In this document: positions 34,513-44,200 of the stretch, piece by piece
Layout: each line of letters begins with the position of its first letter
Numbering within the stretch: the stretch's first letter is position 1
Assembly: GCF_003584135.1 (NCBI RefSeq)
Contig: NZ_QXFI01000026.1
Location: 434,001-498,000 of the forward strand
Length of the DNA stretch: 64,000 nt
Direction of reading: 5' to 3'
DNA from: Flagellimonas pelagia
GTDB taxonomy: Bacteria > Bacteroidota > Bacteroidia > Flavobacteriales > Flavobacteriaceae
Position numbers and translations under genes: made by a program
The notes under the pieces: model-generated
What the model saw: the letters and a program-made list of their open reading frames with translations, nothing else
What the model was told of the DNA's origin: nothing
Databases searched by the model: none

Positions 34513-36684
34513 ATGAAGAAGAACTTTATCTTGGCACTTTTGGTTATTCTTGTTGCAGTAGCCTCATGTAGCTTTACCAATAAGTCTTTCGACAACGACG
34601 ACAAGGATAAGCTTTTGCTGGATTTGATTACTTATGTTTTGGAAAGGGGCCACTATGAGCCCAAAGACATTAACGATAATTTTAGCTCCAATGTGTTCGA
34701 TGATTTTATCGACATTGTGGATCCTACCAAAAGATATTTTCTCCAAAGCGATATCAGGGATTTTGAAAAGTATCGGTTCATGATAGATGACGAGATCAGG
34801 AACACCGATATTACTTTTTTCAATGCCGTATACCAACGCTTGATGTTGCGTATGGAAGAAGCAAAGGAAATTTACAAGGAAGTTTTGGCAGAACCCTTCG
34901 ATTACACAGTTGATGAAACCATCAACATCGATTACGAGAACCAAGAGTTCGCCGCCAACAAAAAACAGCTCAAAGAGCGTTGGAGAAAGCAACTCAAGTA
35001 CAACACCTTGAACGTTTTTGAAAACAAAATTGACAATAGAATCTCCGATGCGGACCAAGAAGCCAACGTGGACTCAGAGACGATATTGGCCTTCAACGAT
35101 ATTCCTGCTAATGTGGACAAGGTGACCACCGAGGAGGAAGCAAGGGAAGTGACCAAGAACACTTTGGACGAATTCTTCGACTTTGTGGACGATTTGGAGC
35201 GTAAGGATTGGTTTGTTCAGTATTTGAATACTATTGTGGAGGAGTTTGATCCCCATACGTTCTATTTTGCCCCAGAGGAAAAAGAACGATTTGACATTGG
35301 CATGTCCGGGAAGTTTGAAGGTATCGGCGCCCGACTTCAGAAAAAACCTGAAGGAGCTAAAATTGTCGAGATCATTTCTGGTGGACCCGTTTGGAGAGAT
35401 CAGTCCCTTGAAGTGGGAGATGAGATCCTAAAAGTAGGCCAGCAAGGTGAAGAGCCCATCGATATTGTAGGGATGCGCCTTGACGATGCCATTAAATTGA
35501 TCAAAGGCCCAAAAGGAACCAGAGTGGACCTTACCGTTAGAAAGGTGGACGGAACCATCCAAAAAGTGTCTATTACGAGAGATGTAGTGGAGTTGGAAGA
35601 GTCTTATGCAAAATCCGCCACTATTGATAGTGACGACCACAAATATGGATTGATCAACCTTCCTAAGTTCTATGTGGATTTTGAAGATTACACCGAACGC
35701 AATGCGGCTACCGATGTGGCCAAAGAGGTGGAAAGATTGAAAGAGGCAGGTGCCGAGGGCATCATCTTGGATCTAAGGGACAATGGTGGAGGATCTTTGA
35801 AAACCGTTGTGGAAATGGCCGGATTGTTCATCAAGGATGGACCAATTGTACAGGTGCGTTCCTCTGGACAACGTAAAGAAGTACATGAGGACAAGGACGA
35901 GCGTATCCAATGGGATGGTCCTTTGGTCATATTGGTAAATGAATTGTCCGCTTCCGCTTCCGAAATTATGGCAGCTGCCATGCAGGATTATAAGAGGGCC
36001 GTTATCATCGGCAGCAAACAGACTTTTGGTAAAGGAACCGTTCAAAATGTGATTCCTTTGGACAATATCGTGCGAAGCAATGATCAAGGTGATTTGGGGG
36101 CCATTAAATTGACGACCCAAAAATTCTACAGGATCAACGGAGGTTCCACACAGTTGGAAGGCGTGAAAAGCGATATCGTGATTCCGGACAAATACAGTTA
36201 CATCGACCTTGGGGAGCGTGATCAGCAAAACCCTTTGGGTTGGGACAAGATCACTCCAGCCGATTATAAAATTTGGGATGGCTATATCGATTTTGAAACT
36301 GCCGTGGCAAACAGCAAAAAGCGCATGGAGAACAATCCTCAGATCAAGTTGATCGAGGAGAACGCCAAATGGATCAAGGAGCAGCAAGATGAGAATGTGA
36401 TCTCCCTAAATTTTGATGCCTATGTGCAAAAAGCGGAAGAGGCCAAAAAGCAATCCGACAAGTTCAAGACCTTAAGGGATTATGATTCCAAACTGTCTTT
36501 TGGTTCTTTGAAATATGAGACGGAACTCTTTACACAAGATTCCGTACTCAGGGAAAAGAGGGACAGATGGCACAAGGATTTGGCCCGTGACATTTATGTG
36601 GAAGAGGCCGTGAACGTGCTAAAAGACCTTCACTTGAACAACATCAAGCAACAAGAAAGAAAATTGGCCAGCGTAAAAGGATAG
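34513..36684 (+). CDS. prc: Tail-specific (C-terminal processing) protease
   Basis: The 723-residue lipoprotein starts at the ATG at 34513 with a lipobox (VAVASC). Its parts are an N-terminal helical domain, a PDZ domain (about residues 230-320, FEGIGARLQK...GDEILKVGQ), an S41 protease core with the Ser in ELSASASEIMAAAMQ and the Lys in KQTFGKGTVQNV, and a long C-terminal helical region. Prc degrades or trims periplasmic proteins from their C-termini. Length matches the long Prc subfamily. The gene is monocistronic and followed by a terminator. Confidence 0.93.
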   Translation: MKKNFILALLVILVAVASCSFTNKSFDNDDKDKLLLDLITYVLERGHYEPKDINDNFSSNVFDDFIDIVDPTKRYFLQSDIRDFEKYRFMIDDEIRNTDITFFNAVYQRLMLRMEEAKEIYKEVLAEPFDYTVDETINIDYENQEFAANKKQLKERWRKQLKYNTLNVFENKIDNRISDADQEANVDSETILAFNDIPANVDKVTTEEEAREVTKNTLDEFFDFVDDLERKDWFVQYLNTIVEEFDPHTFYFAPEEKERFDIGMSGKFEGIGARLQKKPEGAKIVEIISGGPVWRDQSLEVGDEILKVGQQGEEPIDIVGMRLDDAIKLIKGPKGTRVDLTVRKVDGTIQKVSITRDVVELEESYAKSATIDSDDHKYGLINLPKFYVDFEDYTERNAATDVAKEVERLKEAGAEGIILDLRDNGGGSLKTVVEMAGLFIKDGPIVQVRSSGQRKEVHEDKDERIQWDGPLVILVNELSASASEIMAAAMQDYKRAVIIGSKQTFGKGTVQNVIPLDNIVRSNDQGDLGAIKLTTQKFYRINGGSTQLEGVKSDIVIPDKYSYIDLGERDQQNPLGWDKITPADYKIWDGYIDFETAVANSKKRMENNPQIKLIEENAKWIKEQQDENVISLNFDAYVQKAEEAKKQSDKFKTLRDYDSKLSFGSLKYETELFTQDSVLREKRDRWHKDLARDIYVEEAVNVLKDLHLNNIKQQERKLASVKG

Positions 36685-36703
36685 CCGATTTCTCCAAATA
36701 CCT

Positions 36704-36734
36704 AAAACCGACTCCAAAAGGGTCGGTTTTTTTA
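36704..36734. terminator. Terminator between prc and the bestrophin gene
   Basis: AAAACCGACTC pairs with GGGTCGGTTTT around a CAAAA-type loop, with a T-run on the plus side and a matching A-run before it. It can serve both convergent genes. Confidence 0.8.
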
Positions 36735-36744
36735 TGGACATAAA

Positions 36745-37641
36745 TTACATAATGTAAAAATCGTCGGATTCAATGGGCTTGGGCAAGTCGGTTTCGCCCA
36801 AAAGTTGTCGAAGGTTGATGTCAATGGTCCTTGCTATGGAGGTTACTGGAGTATCGGTTGGTTGATTTTCAAAAGGGTCTTGTAATCTAAAGGCGGCTTT
36901 TTCAAGAAAAAAGAAAACCATAGAGATAATGACCAAAATAAAAACCTCCAATACTACCACTAAACGAAGCGGTTCCGACATGGCCAGAAAAATAACGAAT
37001 AGGTAAATGGCCAAGTGCAAGCCTTTACGGTAAGTGGTCGGGAACACCGTATTTTTGATGCGCTCACATTTCCCCATTGATGCAGTTAGTCGTGCCAAAG
37101 TTCCTTCCAGTTGTAGTCTGGAAAAGCCATCCAATTTTCCTTCGTCAAATTGTTTTTTAATGGAATCGGTCTGAAAATTGAGAATGCCCAAGGGGACATT
37201 TTTTTGCGATTGTAAATGTTCCAGTTCTGAATCCGAGATCAACCCGCCCAAATTTTTAAAGGGATCGATCTTTCTTAGAGATTGTCCCAAGGAGTAGCAC
37301 CATGCAATTTGTCGATAAGCCATGCTCTTGATTACGGGATCGTCGGGTTCCACATACATTTTTAATTGTAAAACCAACGTACGGGAGTCGTTTACGATCT
37401 CTCCCCATACTTTGCGGGCTTCCCACCATCTGTCATAGGATTGGTTTACTTTAAAAGAAATCAAGATCGATATCGCAATACCCAATGTAGTTGCTATTGA
37501 AATTGGAATGTCAGGCAAAAAATCAGGAAAAAAAACAGGAAGAATATCTACCACTAATCCAATGAGCGTGACAATAAGTAAGGAGATTTTGATTTCATTA
37601 AAAATATATTTTAACGGAAATATCTGTTTGGTGATCATCAC
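36745..37641 (-). CDS. Bestrophin-family ion channel
   Basis: The 298-residue protein has N-terminal helices, the bestrophin segment SILISFKVNQSYDRWWEARKVWGEIVNDSR, and a second pair of helices before FFFLEKAAFRLQDPFENQP. The DPFE...D stretch resembles the conserved acidic patch of eukaryotic bestrophins. Bacterial members form pentameric channels, some cation-selective. It is convergent with prc. Confidence 0.88.
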   Translation of the reverse strand: MMITKQIFPLKYIFNEIKISLLIVTLIGLVVDILPVFFPDFLPDIPISIATTLGIAISILISFKVNQSYDRWWEARKVWGEIVNDSRTLVLQLKMYVEPDDPVIKSMAYRQIAWCYSLGQSLRKIDPFKNLGGLISDSELEHLQSQKNVPLGILNFQTDSIKKQFDEGKLDGFSRLQLEGTLARLTASMGKCERIKNTVFPTTYRKGLHLAIYLFVIFLAMSEPLRLVVVLEVFILVIISMVFFFLEKAAFRLQDPFENQPTDTPVTSIARTIDINLRQLLGETDLPKPIESDDFYIM

Positions 37642-37718
37642 GAAAGCAACTTAAGGTACTGTATAAAAGTAATGACAATTCAATTGATGTTGGCCAAAAC
37701 AGCTCCTTCAATTTTATT

Positions 37719-37726
37719 TAGTTTTG
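37719..37726 (+). promoter_or_regulatory. Bacteroidota -7 promoter box for the nuclease gene
   Basis: TAGTTTTG is an exact TAnnTTTG match, 18 bases before the ATG at 37745. The predicted leader is therefore very short. Confidence 0.45.
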
Positions 37727-37744
37727 TGTGCTTAAAGATTATCG

Positions 37745-38542
37745 ATGAAGAGAAAGACACTCTATGCCATTCTTTTTGCATTATGCTTGATCGGCTTTTG
37801 GCTGTTCGAAAATTTTTATACTCCGGCCACATATTCAAATCCCAATAGTTCGGGAGAGGATGTGGTTGAAATAGATTTTTTGCCTAGTTCCACCACGGGT
37901 GAGGTGGTGCATCACGAATTCTTTTCCCTTTCGTACAATGAACCTTATGAGCAGGCAGAATGGGTGGCCTATGAACTCAAAAAGAGCCAACTTACCTATG
38001 ATGACAGAAAGCGTCCCTATTTTATCGAAGATCCCCTGGTCCGTACCAAATCCGCCGATTGGAGAAACTATCGGGGTTCCGGTTACGATCGCGGACATTT
38101 ATGTCCGGCAGGGGACCGCCGCTTTTCAGAGTTTGCTTATAATGAGACTTTCTACACCAGCAATATAAGCCCGCAGGACAAGGATTTCAATGCAGGGGTA
38201 TGGAACCGCCTTGAGCAACAAGTGCGTAGGTGGTGCAAAAAATATGGTGATTTGATTATTATCACAGGAGGTGTGCTCGAAGAGGGTCTAGAGGAAATCG
38301 GGGAAGAGGATGTGGATGTGCCCAGATACTTTTATAAGATTGTTCTTAAGGGTGATGGAAATGCTGCGAAAGTGTTGGCATTTTTGATGCCGGCCACTGA
38401 AAGCAATGCCCCATTGCAAAGTTTTTTGGTTCCAGTCCATACGCTGGAAGAAAGAACAGGAATAGATTTCTTTCAAAAACAACCCAAGGCTTGGCAAGAA
38501 GAAAGGGAACAAAACGTGGATGCTTCCGGATGGAAATTTTAG
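37745..38542 (+). CDS. DNA/RNA non-specific endonuclease (NUC1 type), exported
   Basis: The 265-residue protein has an N-terminal signal anchor (LYAILFALCLIGFWLF) and the beta-beta-alpha-metal nuclease core. YDRGHLCPAGDR at residues 114-125 contains the catalytic His118, and NETFYTSNISPQDKDFNAGVWN at 133-154 contains the metal-binding Asn. Family members cut single- and double-stranded DNA and RNA, often outside the cytoplasm. It stands alone and runs convergently into rodA with a 4-base stop overlap. A nutrient-scavenging role is inference. Confidence 0.93.
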   Translation: MKRKTLYAILFALCLIGFWLFENFYTPATYSNPNSSGEDVVEIDFLPSSTTGEVVHHEFFSLSYNEPYEQAEWVAYELKKSQLTYDDRKRPYFIEDPLVRTKSADWRNYRGSGYDRGHLCPAGDRRFSEFAYNETFYTSNISPQDKDFNAGVWNRLEQQVRRWCKKYGDLIIITGGVLEEGLEEIGEEDVDVPRYFYKIVLKGDGNAAKVLAFLMPATESNAPLQSFLVPVHTLEERTGIDFFQKQPKAWQEEREQNVDASGWKF

Positions 38543-39822
38543 ATGCCGTCCTTTAAACGGTTCGAGTCCAGTTTTAGGAAGATGAACAGCAGCATACTGA
38601 AAAAGATAAGTCCAGAGCCGCCATAACTAAAGAACGGTAGAGGAACTCCAATTGTAGGCAACAGCCCGATCACCATTCCAATATTGATGAAATAATGAAA
38701 GACCAACAGGGATATTACCCCATAACCGTACATGCGGCTGAAATCACTTTTTTGCCGTTCGGCGATGTGAATCAACCGTAAAAAGAAGAACGAAAATAGA
38801 AGGATCACCGTGGTAGTGCCCAAAAAGCCCCATTCTTCGCCCACAGAACTGAATATGTAATCGCTATGCTGCTCGGGTACGAAGTCCCCTTTGGTACGTG
38901 TGCCCTCCAAAAATCCCTTGCCAAAAAATCCACCGGACTCAATGGCCTTTTCGGACTGATAGGTGTTGTAGCCGATGGTCTTTCGGATTTCCTCCAGTTT
39001 CTTCTCATCTTTTTCCAAGCCCAACCAGAGCGCGAAGCGGTCCCTATGCCGTTGTTCAAATACTTTCTCGAACACAAAGTTTACCGATAGTGAGAATAAG
39101 GTAGAAACCACAATGACACCGATTACGGGGAGCACGGGAATTTTTAGCGTTGCTTTTTTGAACGTATATACCAAAAGGGCGAGGGTTATTAATCCAATGA
39201 CCACCCACACGGTTCCGAACATCAAGGTAGTGGCAAATAATAATACAATGACCAATAGAATTCCGAGATAATATAGTGGGAAACCTTCCCTGAAAAGCAC
39301 AAAAAACAATGAGAAATAGATGAGGGCGCTTCCTGGATCGGGTTGAGGTAAGATCAGCAGGGCGGGCAATAGTATAATCGTAAGGGCATATAGTTGATGT
39401 TTGCCGCTACGGATATCGGTTTGGATATCACTTAAAAATTTGGCCAAGGCCAATGCAGTGGTTACCTTGGCAAGCTCCGAAGGCTGAAAATTAAAAAAGC
39501 CCAGATCGTACCAAGAGGTGGCCCCTGCAATTTTTTTCCCAAAAACAAAAAGCCCCAAGAGCAAAACAATGGAAACCACGTAGAAAATAGAGGCAAACCG
39601 TTCAAAAAAACTGGACTCCACAAAAAGAACAAAAATGATTCCTAGAAAGGCCAATCCAATAAAAAAGAGCTGTTTCCCATATAGGGTGGAAAAATCAAAG
39701 ATGGAAGTGGCCGTATCGCTCAGCGAAGTGGAATAAATATTGATCCATCCAATGAAGACCAACAAAACATAAAGGATTACCGTAATCCAATCTATCCTTC
39801 CAAAAGGGCCTTTACCACTCAC
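38539..39822 (-). CDS. rodA: Rod-shape SEDS peptidoglycan glycosyltransferase RodA
   Basis: The 427-residue polytopic protein has SEDS features: ATSWYDLGFFNFQPSELAKV near residue 113, LPQPDPGSALIYF, and GLLPTIGVPLPFFSYGGSGL near the C-terminus. RodA polymerises glycan strands for side-wall growth together with PBP2. Compared with enterobacterial RodA it has a longer hydrophilic segment in the middle (residues about 250-310), usual for Bacteroidota. Its start overlaps the end of mrdA by 11 bases. Confidence 0.95.
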   Translation of the reverse strand: MSGKGPFGRIDWITVILYVLLVFIGWINIYSTSLSDTATSIFDFSTLYGKQLFFIGLAFLGIIFVLFVESSFFERFASIFYVVSIVLLLGLFVFGKKIAGATSWYDLGFFNFQPSELAKVTTALALAKFLSDIQTDIRSGKHQLYALTIILLPALLILPQPDPGSALIYFSLFFVLFREGFPLYYLGILLVIVLLFATTLMFGTVWVVIGLITLALLVYTFKKATLKIPVLPVIGVIVVSTLFSLSVNFVFEKVFEQRHRDRFALWLGLEKDEKKLEEIRKTIGYNTYQSEKAIESGGFFGKGFLEGTRTKGDFVPEQHSDYIFSSVGEEWGFLGTTTVILLFSFFFLRLIHIAERQKSDFSRMYGYGVISLLVFHYFINIGMVIGLLPTIGVPLPFFSYGGSGLIFFSMLLFIFLKLDSNRLKDGI

Positions 39823-41680
39823 GCTCGTTTATCTTGAAAGGTTCACCCGTATAAGGTTTGGCATATTCGTGTTCCAAGGTTTTTTCCAACATCCGTGTTT
39901 CCAAATCTTTCCGGGTTATTTCTCCCTTGATGTATTTTTCAATCAGAAGGGACGCAATATGACCTGCATAACGGGCACCGAAATAACCGTTTTCAATATA
40001 TACGGCCAGTGCAATCTGTGGATTTTCAACAGGGGCAAAGGCAACAAAAACGGAGTGATCCGTGAGTTGCATACGTTCACCATCCACTCGGATATAATTT
40101 TCTACCGTACCTGTTTTTCCTGCAATATCAACACCTGGAATCTTGAGCCATTTGGCCGTTCCGTAATTGTATACATCTGCCATGCCATGAATGACCGGCT
40201 CAAAATATTTACGGTCTATGGTTGTATAATGGGGAGTTGTGAATTTGGGGTCGATGGCACCAGAATTTCCAACACTCTTTATGACATGAGGGGTATAAAA
40301 GTAACCGCGATTTGCAATAGCGGCTGTCATGTTGGCCAATTGAAGGGGAGTGGCGGCAACCTCACCTTGCCCAATAGAATTGGAAATGATCGTGGAGGCG
40401 GCCCATCTACCATCCCCGTACCATTTGTCATAATATTCCTTATCAGGAATTCTTCCCGGTGCACCAGTGGGAAGGTCAGTGCCCAAATAATCGCCAAGAC
40501 CAAAACTTTTGATGTGTTTGTCCCATACGTCCATGCCTTCGTCCGTAGTGCTATATTTGTCGTATATTTTTCTGAAAACCCCCGCAAAATAGGCATTGCA
40601 GGATTGGTAAATTCCCGAGTTCAAATCACGGACACCACCTCCGCAGTGGCAGCCCCGTAATGTATTGCCCACGTAAAAGCCATGGTAACACCTGAACTTG
40701 GTGCTAGGATCTATCACACCTTCTTGAAGGGCTATAAGGGCATTCAATGTTTTAAAAGGTGACCCAGGCGAGGGTTGGGCCAAAATGGAACGGTCCCAAG
40801 TGGGTTTGGCAATGGTATCGTAATGGAGTTTGCTGTAGTTTTTGGAACGCTCCCTCCCCACTAAAAGGGCTGGATCGTAGGTAGGGCCCGAGATCATGGC
40901 CAGAATCTCCCCTGTTTTGGGTTCTATGGCCACAATACCACCTCTTTTGCCGTGCATCAATTTTTCCCCGTATTCCTGGAGTTCCTTGTCCAAGGTGATG
41001 TGGATTTCCTTGCCTTGTTTGGGCAGGGTATCCAGTTTTCCATTTTTGTATGGACCAATATCCCTGTTAAAACGATCTTTTTGGATGTGTTTTACTCCCT
41101 TTCGCCCACGGAGGATTTCCTCATACTCCATTTCAATGCCAGTGCGTCCCTTTAGTTCACCGGCAACGTAATAGGGATTGTTTTGCAGGTCCCCCTCGTT
41201 TACTTCACTGATATAGCCCAAAACATTGGCCGCACTATGGGTATTGTAATACCGGAGGGACCTTTTTTGGATGTAGAAGCCCACATAGTGACGCATTTTC
41301 TCCTGAAGTTTGGCATAATCTTCTTTGGATAACTGAGGAACCAAAACCGAAGGTAGCCTAGGGGAATATATTCTTGCCTTTTCCATTTTGCTCAGGAATT
41401 CCAACTTGTTGATTCCCAAAAGTTGACAAAATTCCACGGTATCCAGAGGCTTTACTTCTCGAGGGATGACCATGACATCATAGGCAGGTTGGTTCCCCAC
41501 CATTAATTTACCATCCCGGTCATAGATATATCCCCGTTCCGGGTAGTCATAAATTTTTTTGATGGCAGGATCGTCCAATATTTGATCGGGCGAAAAACGA
41601 AACAATTGCAAATAGGATAATCTCCCAATAAAGGTGAACCCAATAATGACGACAACCGATGACAATAACAATTTTTTCAT
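39812..41680 (-). CDS. mrdA: Penicillin-binding protein 2
   Basis: The 622-residue class B PBP has an N-terminal membrane anchor, a pedestal domain (with YPERGYIYDRDGKLMVGN) and a transpeptidase domain. Catalytic motifs are S307-P-F-K310, S360-C-N362 and K522-T-G524. It crosslinks the glycan made by RodA during elongation. A Cys/His group at C331, H333, C344, H345 and C346 could bind metal, as reported for enterobacterial PBP2. It lies between mreD and rodA. Confidence 0.95.
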   Translation of the reverse strand: MKKLLLSSVVVIIGFTFIGRLSYLQLFRFSPDQILDDPAIKKIYDYPERGYIYDRDGKLMVGNQPAYDVMVIPREVKPLDTVEFCQLLGINKLEFLSKMEKARIYSPRLPSVLVPQLSKEDYAKLQEKMRHYVGFYIQKRSLRYYNTHSAANVLGYISEVNEGDLQNNPYYVAGELKGRTGIEMEYEEILRGRKGVKHIQKDRFNRDIGPYKNGKLDTLPKQGKEIHITLDKELQEYGEKLMHGKRGGIVAIEPKTGEILAMISGPTYDPALLVGRERSKNYSKLHYDTIAKPTWDRSILAQPSPGSPFKTLNALIALQEGVIDPSTKFRCYHGFYVGNTLRGCHCGGGVRDLNSGIYQSCNAYFAGVFRKIYDKYSTTDEGMDVWDKHIKSFGLGDYLGTDLPTGAPGRIPDKEYYDKWYGDGRWAASTIISNSIGQGEVAATPLQLANMTAAIANRGYFYTPHVIKSVGNSGAIDPKFTTPHYTTIDRKYFEPVIHGMADVYNYGTAKWLKIPGVDIAGKTGTVENYIRVDGERMQLTDHSVFVAFAPVENPQIALAVYIENGYFGARYAGHIASLLIEKYIKGEITRKDLETRMLEKTLEHEYAKPYTGEPFKINEREW

Positions 41681-41736
41681 ACTCGACCAGATTTGTAGAC
41701 CCCTAGCCCTTTATATCCAACGACGCAGTTTCAAAA

Positions 41737-42243
41737 TTATTCACTTTTAGGACTAAAAAGTGAGCTAAACAGTGTACAAAGTATTAAAGTTACGATACCT
41801 GTAGCAAAAACCTTTTTCAAAATTAAAAGGATATGGGCAATACTTAAAATTTCCAGTGAAAAGAATATCAAATGATGAACGAGTACCATCAAGGCCAAAA
41901 GGGTCACTCTTTGGATATTGGTGGTATTCTTGAAACTGAAATTCTGAAACTCGTAATTGACCCCAAAGCAGAATCGCATCAGCACCGGTCGCGCGTACGC
42001 AATGGTTAAGGAAGCCAAGGCATTCAGTGCCATGGTATCGGAAAAAATATCGATGATAAAGCCCAGCAAGAAAGCAATGACCATAAAAAGGGCGCGGTTG
42101 CCTTTAATGGGATACCAGTAGAAAAATATCACGTAGACCATCGGGTTGATGAACCCCATAAAATTCAGGTTGTTGAAAATCAGGACCTGGGTCAGGATCA
42201 ATAACACAAAACGGAAAATATTTATAAAGATCGTGTTATTCAT
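41737..42243 (-). CDS. mreD: Rod-shape protein MreD
   Basis: The 168-residue protein consists of five or six hydrophobic helices (IFINIFRFVLLILTQVLIF and others) with the small-loop pattern of Bacteroidota MreD (NPMVYVIFFYWYPI, FIIDIFSDTMALNALASL). MreD is an inner-membrane part of the elongation machinery. Sequence conservation is low in this family, so position between mreC and mrdA carries much of the call. It overlaps mreC by 8 bases. Confidence 0.88.
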   Translation of the reverse strand: MNNTIFINIFRFVLLILTQVLIFNNLNFMGFINPMVYVIFFYWYPIKGNRALFMVIAFLLGFIIDIFSDTMALNALASLTIAYARPVLMRFCFGVNYEFQNFSFKNTTNIQRVTLLALMVLVHHLIFFSLEILSIAHILLILKKVFATGIVTLILCTLFSSLFSPKSE

Positions 42244-43051
42244 TCAGGGTCCTATTCTCTAATTCTTCGATTTCTTTCTTGTTCCGGTTCTCTATTAAAT
42301 ATACATTCTTGATGTTGGCCATATCGTTGAACAGTTCCACATCAATATTGTAAAAGCTTCGCGAGGCGTTAAGATCATATTTTTTGATGATGCCGATAGG
42401 AATGTTCTCCGGAAATATGCTAGACATACCTCCCGTAACAATAGTATCGCCAACAACCAGCGGGACCAGTCTGGGGATGTCTACCAATTGGGCTGTGGTA
42501 TAGTCCTCGGTATCCCATATTAGGGAACCAAAGTAGTTGGTACCTTTTATCTTGGCATTGATGTTCGATTTGGTATTGAGCACACTCTGTACCGTGGAAA
42601 AATTGTTCGATACATTTTCGATGATACCCAAAATACCTTTGGTGGTGATGACGCCCATATCTTGCTTTACTCCATCATTACGGCCCTTGTCTATGGTTAG
42701 ATAGTTTCGAGGCGATGAAAAACTGTTCTTGATGAGTTTGGCACTCAAAACCCCATATTCCACATAAGTGGAATCCAGACTTGGGATGGTATCAAATTGG
42801 GTGTTGAAAAGCATTCTTCGCAAGCGCTCATTTTCTTGTACCAACCTTTGGTTTTCTTCACGGAGGCCAAAGTAGGACGAGATATCCGCACCCATTCCAT
42901 AAATACTACCGGACAACCACTTAGAGGAATTGAAGAATTTGGATTGATGATAGGAATGCGACCGAACGGTCATCACCAACGAAATGAGCGCAAGAAAACT
43001 ATAAAGAAAAGCATTTCTATAGCGTAAAATAAAGTTGATGATGCGTTGCAT
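42236..43051 (-). CDS. mreC: Rod-shape protein MreC
   Basis: The 271-residue protein has an N-terminal transmembrane helix, a coiled coil (about residues 60-85, GLREENQRLVQENERLRRML), and the MreC beta domain with YLTIDKGRNDGVKQDMGVITTKGILGIIENV and VVGDTIVTGGMSSIFPENIPIG. MreC links the cytoplasmic MreB filament to the periplasmic synthases. It is the second mre gene of the operon. Confidence 0.93.
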   Translation of the reverse strand: MQRIINFILRYRNAFLYSFLALISLVMTVRSHSYHQSKFFNSSKWLSGSIYGMGADISSYFGLREENQRLVQENERLRRMLFNTQFDTIPSLDSTYVEYGVLSAKLIKNSFSSPRNYLTIDKGRNDGVKQDMGVITTKGILGIIENVSNNFSTVQSVLNTKSNINAKIKGTNYFGSLIWDTEDYTTAQLVDIPRLVPLVVGDTIVTGGMSSIFPENIPIGIIKKYDLNASRSFYNIDVELFNDMANIKNVYLIENRNKKEIEELENRTLNE

Positions 43052-43116
43052 GCAATCGTATCGTTAAGTAAGGTTTGAATACCTATAAAATAACAGAACT
43101 GTCCAAAAAGACAGGA

Positions 43117-44145
43117 CTATTTTATTAAAATACTTTTATAGCGCTCCAAGTTTTTCAGGGCGATTCCCGTACCACGTACTACAGCTCTCAATGGGTCTTC
43201 GGCAATATAAACGGGAAGATCCGTTTTTTGGGAGAGCCTTCTGTCCAACCCTCTTAGCATGGAACCTCCTCCGGCCAAATAGATACCGGTGTTATAAATA
43301 TCCGCAGCCAATTCAGGTGGGGTTTGTGATAAGGTTTCCATCACGGCATCCTCAACCCTTAAAATACTCTTATCGAGTGCTTTGGCAATTTCTCGGTAAG
43401 AAACCTGTACCTGTTTGGGCTTACCGGTGAGCAAGTCACGCCCTTGGATACTTTTGTCATCAGGTGGGGATTTCAGGTCTTCCGTGGCGGAACCGATTTC
43501 AATTTTTATGGCCTCGGCAGTCGTTTCACCTACATATAGGTTGTGTTGCGTACGCATGTAATAGATGATGTCGTTCGTGAAAACGTCACCTGCAATTTTC
43601 ACCGATTTGTCGCATACGATACCTCCTAGGGCAATTACGGCAATCTCCGTAGTTCCTCCACCGATATCCACGATCATGTTCCCTTTGGGCTGCATAATGT
43701 CCAACCCGATACCAATGGCAGCGGCCATGGGCTCGTGGATCAAATAGACCTCCTTGCCGTTTACCCTTTCCGCGGATTCACGAACCGCGCGCATTTCCAC
43801 TTCGGTAATGCCGGATGGGATACAGATAACCATACGAAGGGCAGGAGGGAACCATTTTTTCTTCAGGGCCGGGATGTTCTTGATGAACATATTGATCATC
43901 TTTTCCGAAGCATCAAAGTCGGCGATAACCCCGTCCTTTAACGGTCGTATGGTCTTGATGTTTTCATGGGTCTTCCCCTGCATCATATTGGCTTCGCGGC
44001 CTACAGCGATTATTTTTCCTGACACACGGTCCCTTGCCACAATGGAAGGACTGTCCACTACCACTTTGTCCAAGTGGATGATCAGGGTGTTTGCAGTACC
44101 AAGGTCAATGGCTATTTCCTCGGTCATGAAATCAAAAAATCCCAT
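43117..44145 (-). CDS. mreB: Rod-shape actin homologue MreB
   Basis: The 342-residue protein has actin-type nucleotide motifs: IDLGTANTLI near the start, MIVDIGGGTTEIAVIALGGIV in the middle and IYLAGGGSMLRGLD near the end. MreB filaments steer side-wall synthesis. The gene precedes mreC by about 65 bases and follows purH by about 55 bases on the same strand. Confidence 0.96.
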   Translation of the reverse strand: MGFFDFMTEEIAIDLGTANTLIIHLDKVVVDSPSIVARDRVSGKIIAVGREANMMQGKTHENIKTIRPLKDGVIADFDASEKMINMFIKNIPALKKKWFPPALRMVICIPSGITEVEMRAVRESAERVNGKEVYLIHEPMAAAIGIGLDIMQPKGNMIVDIGGGTTEIAVIALGGIVCDKSVKIAGDVFTNDIIYYMRTQHNLYVGETTAEAIKIEIGSATEDLKSPPDDKSIQGRDLLTGKPKQVQVSYREIAKALDKSILRVEDAVMETLSQTPPELAADIYNTGIYLAGGGSMLRGLDRRLSQKTDLPVYIAEDPLRAVVRGTGIALKNLERYKSILIK

Positions 44146-44200
44146 ACAAAAGCGTCTATTTTCGGATTAACGGTAAAAATTATCGGCTAAAGTACTAAAA

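Noticed and set aside
35773..36387. A 204-codon minus-strand frame
   Set aside because: It is antisense to the S41 protease core of prc and has no recognisable features.
39869..40660. A 263-codon plus-strand frame
   Set aside because: It is antisense to mrdA, whose transpeptidase motifs are complete, and shows no domain or start signal.
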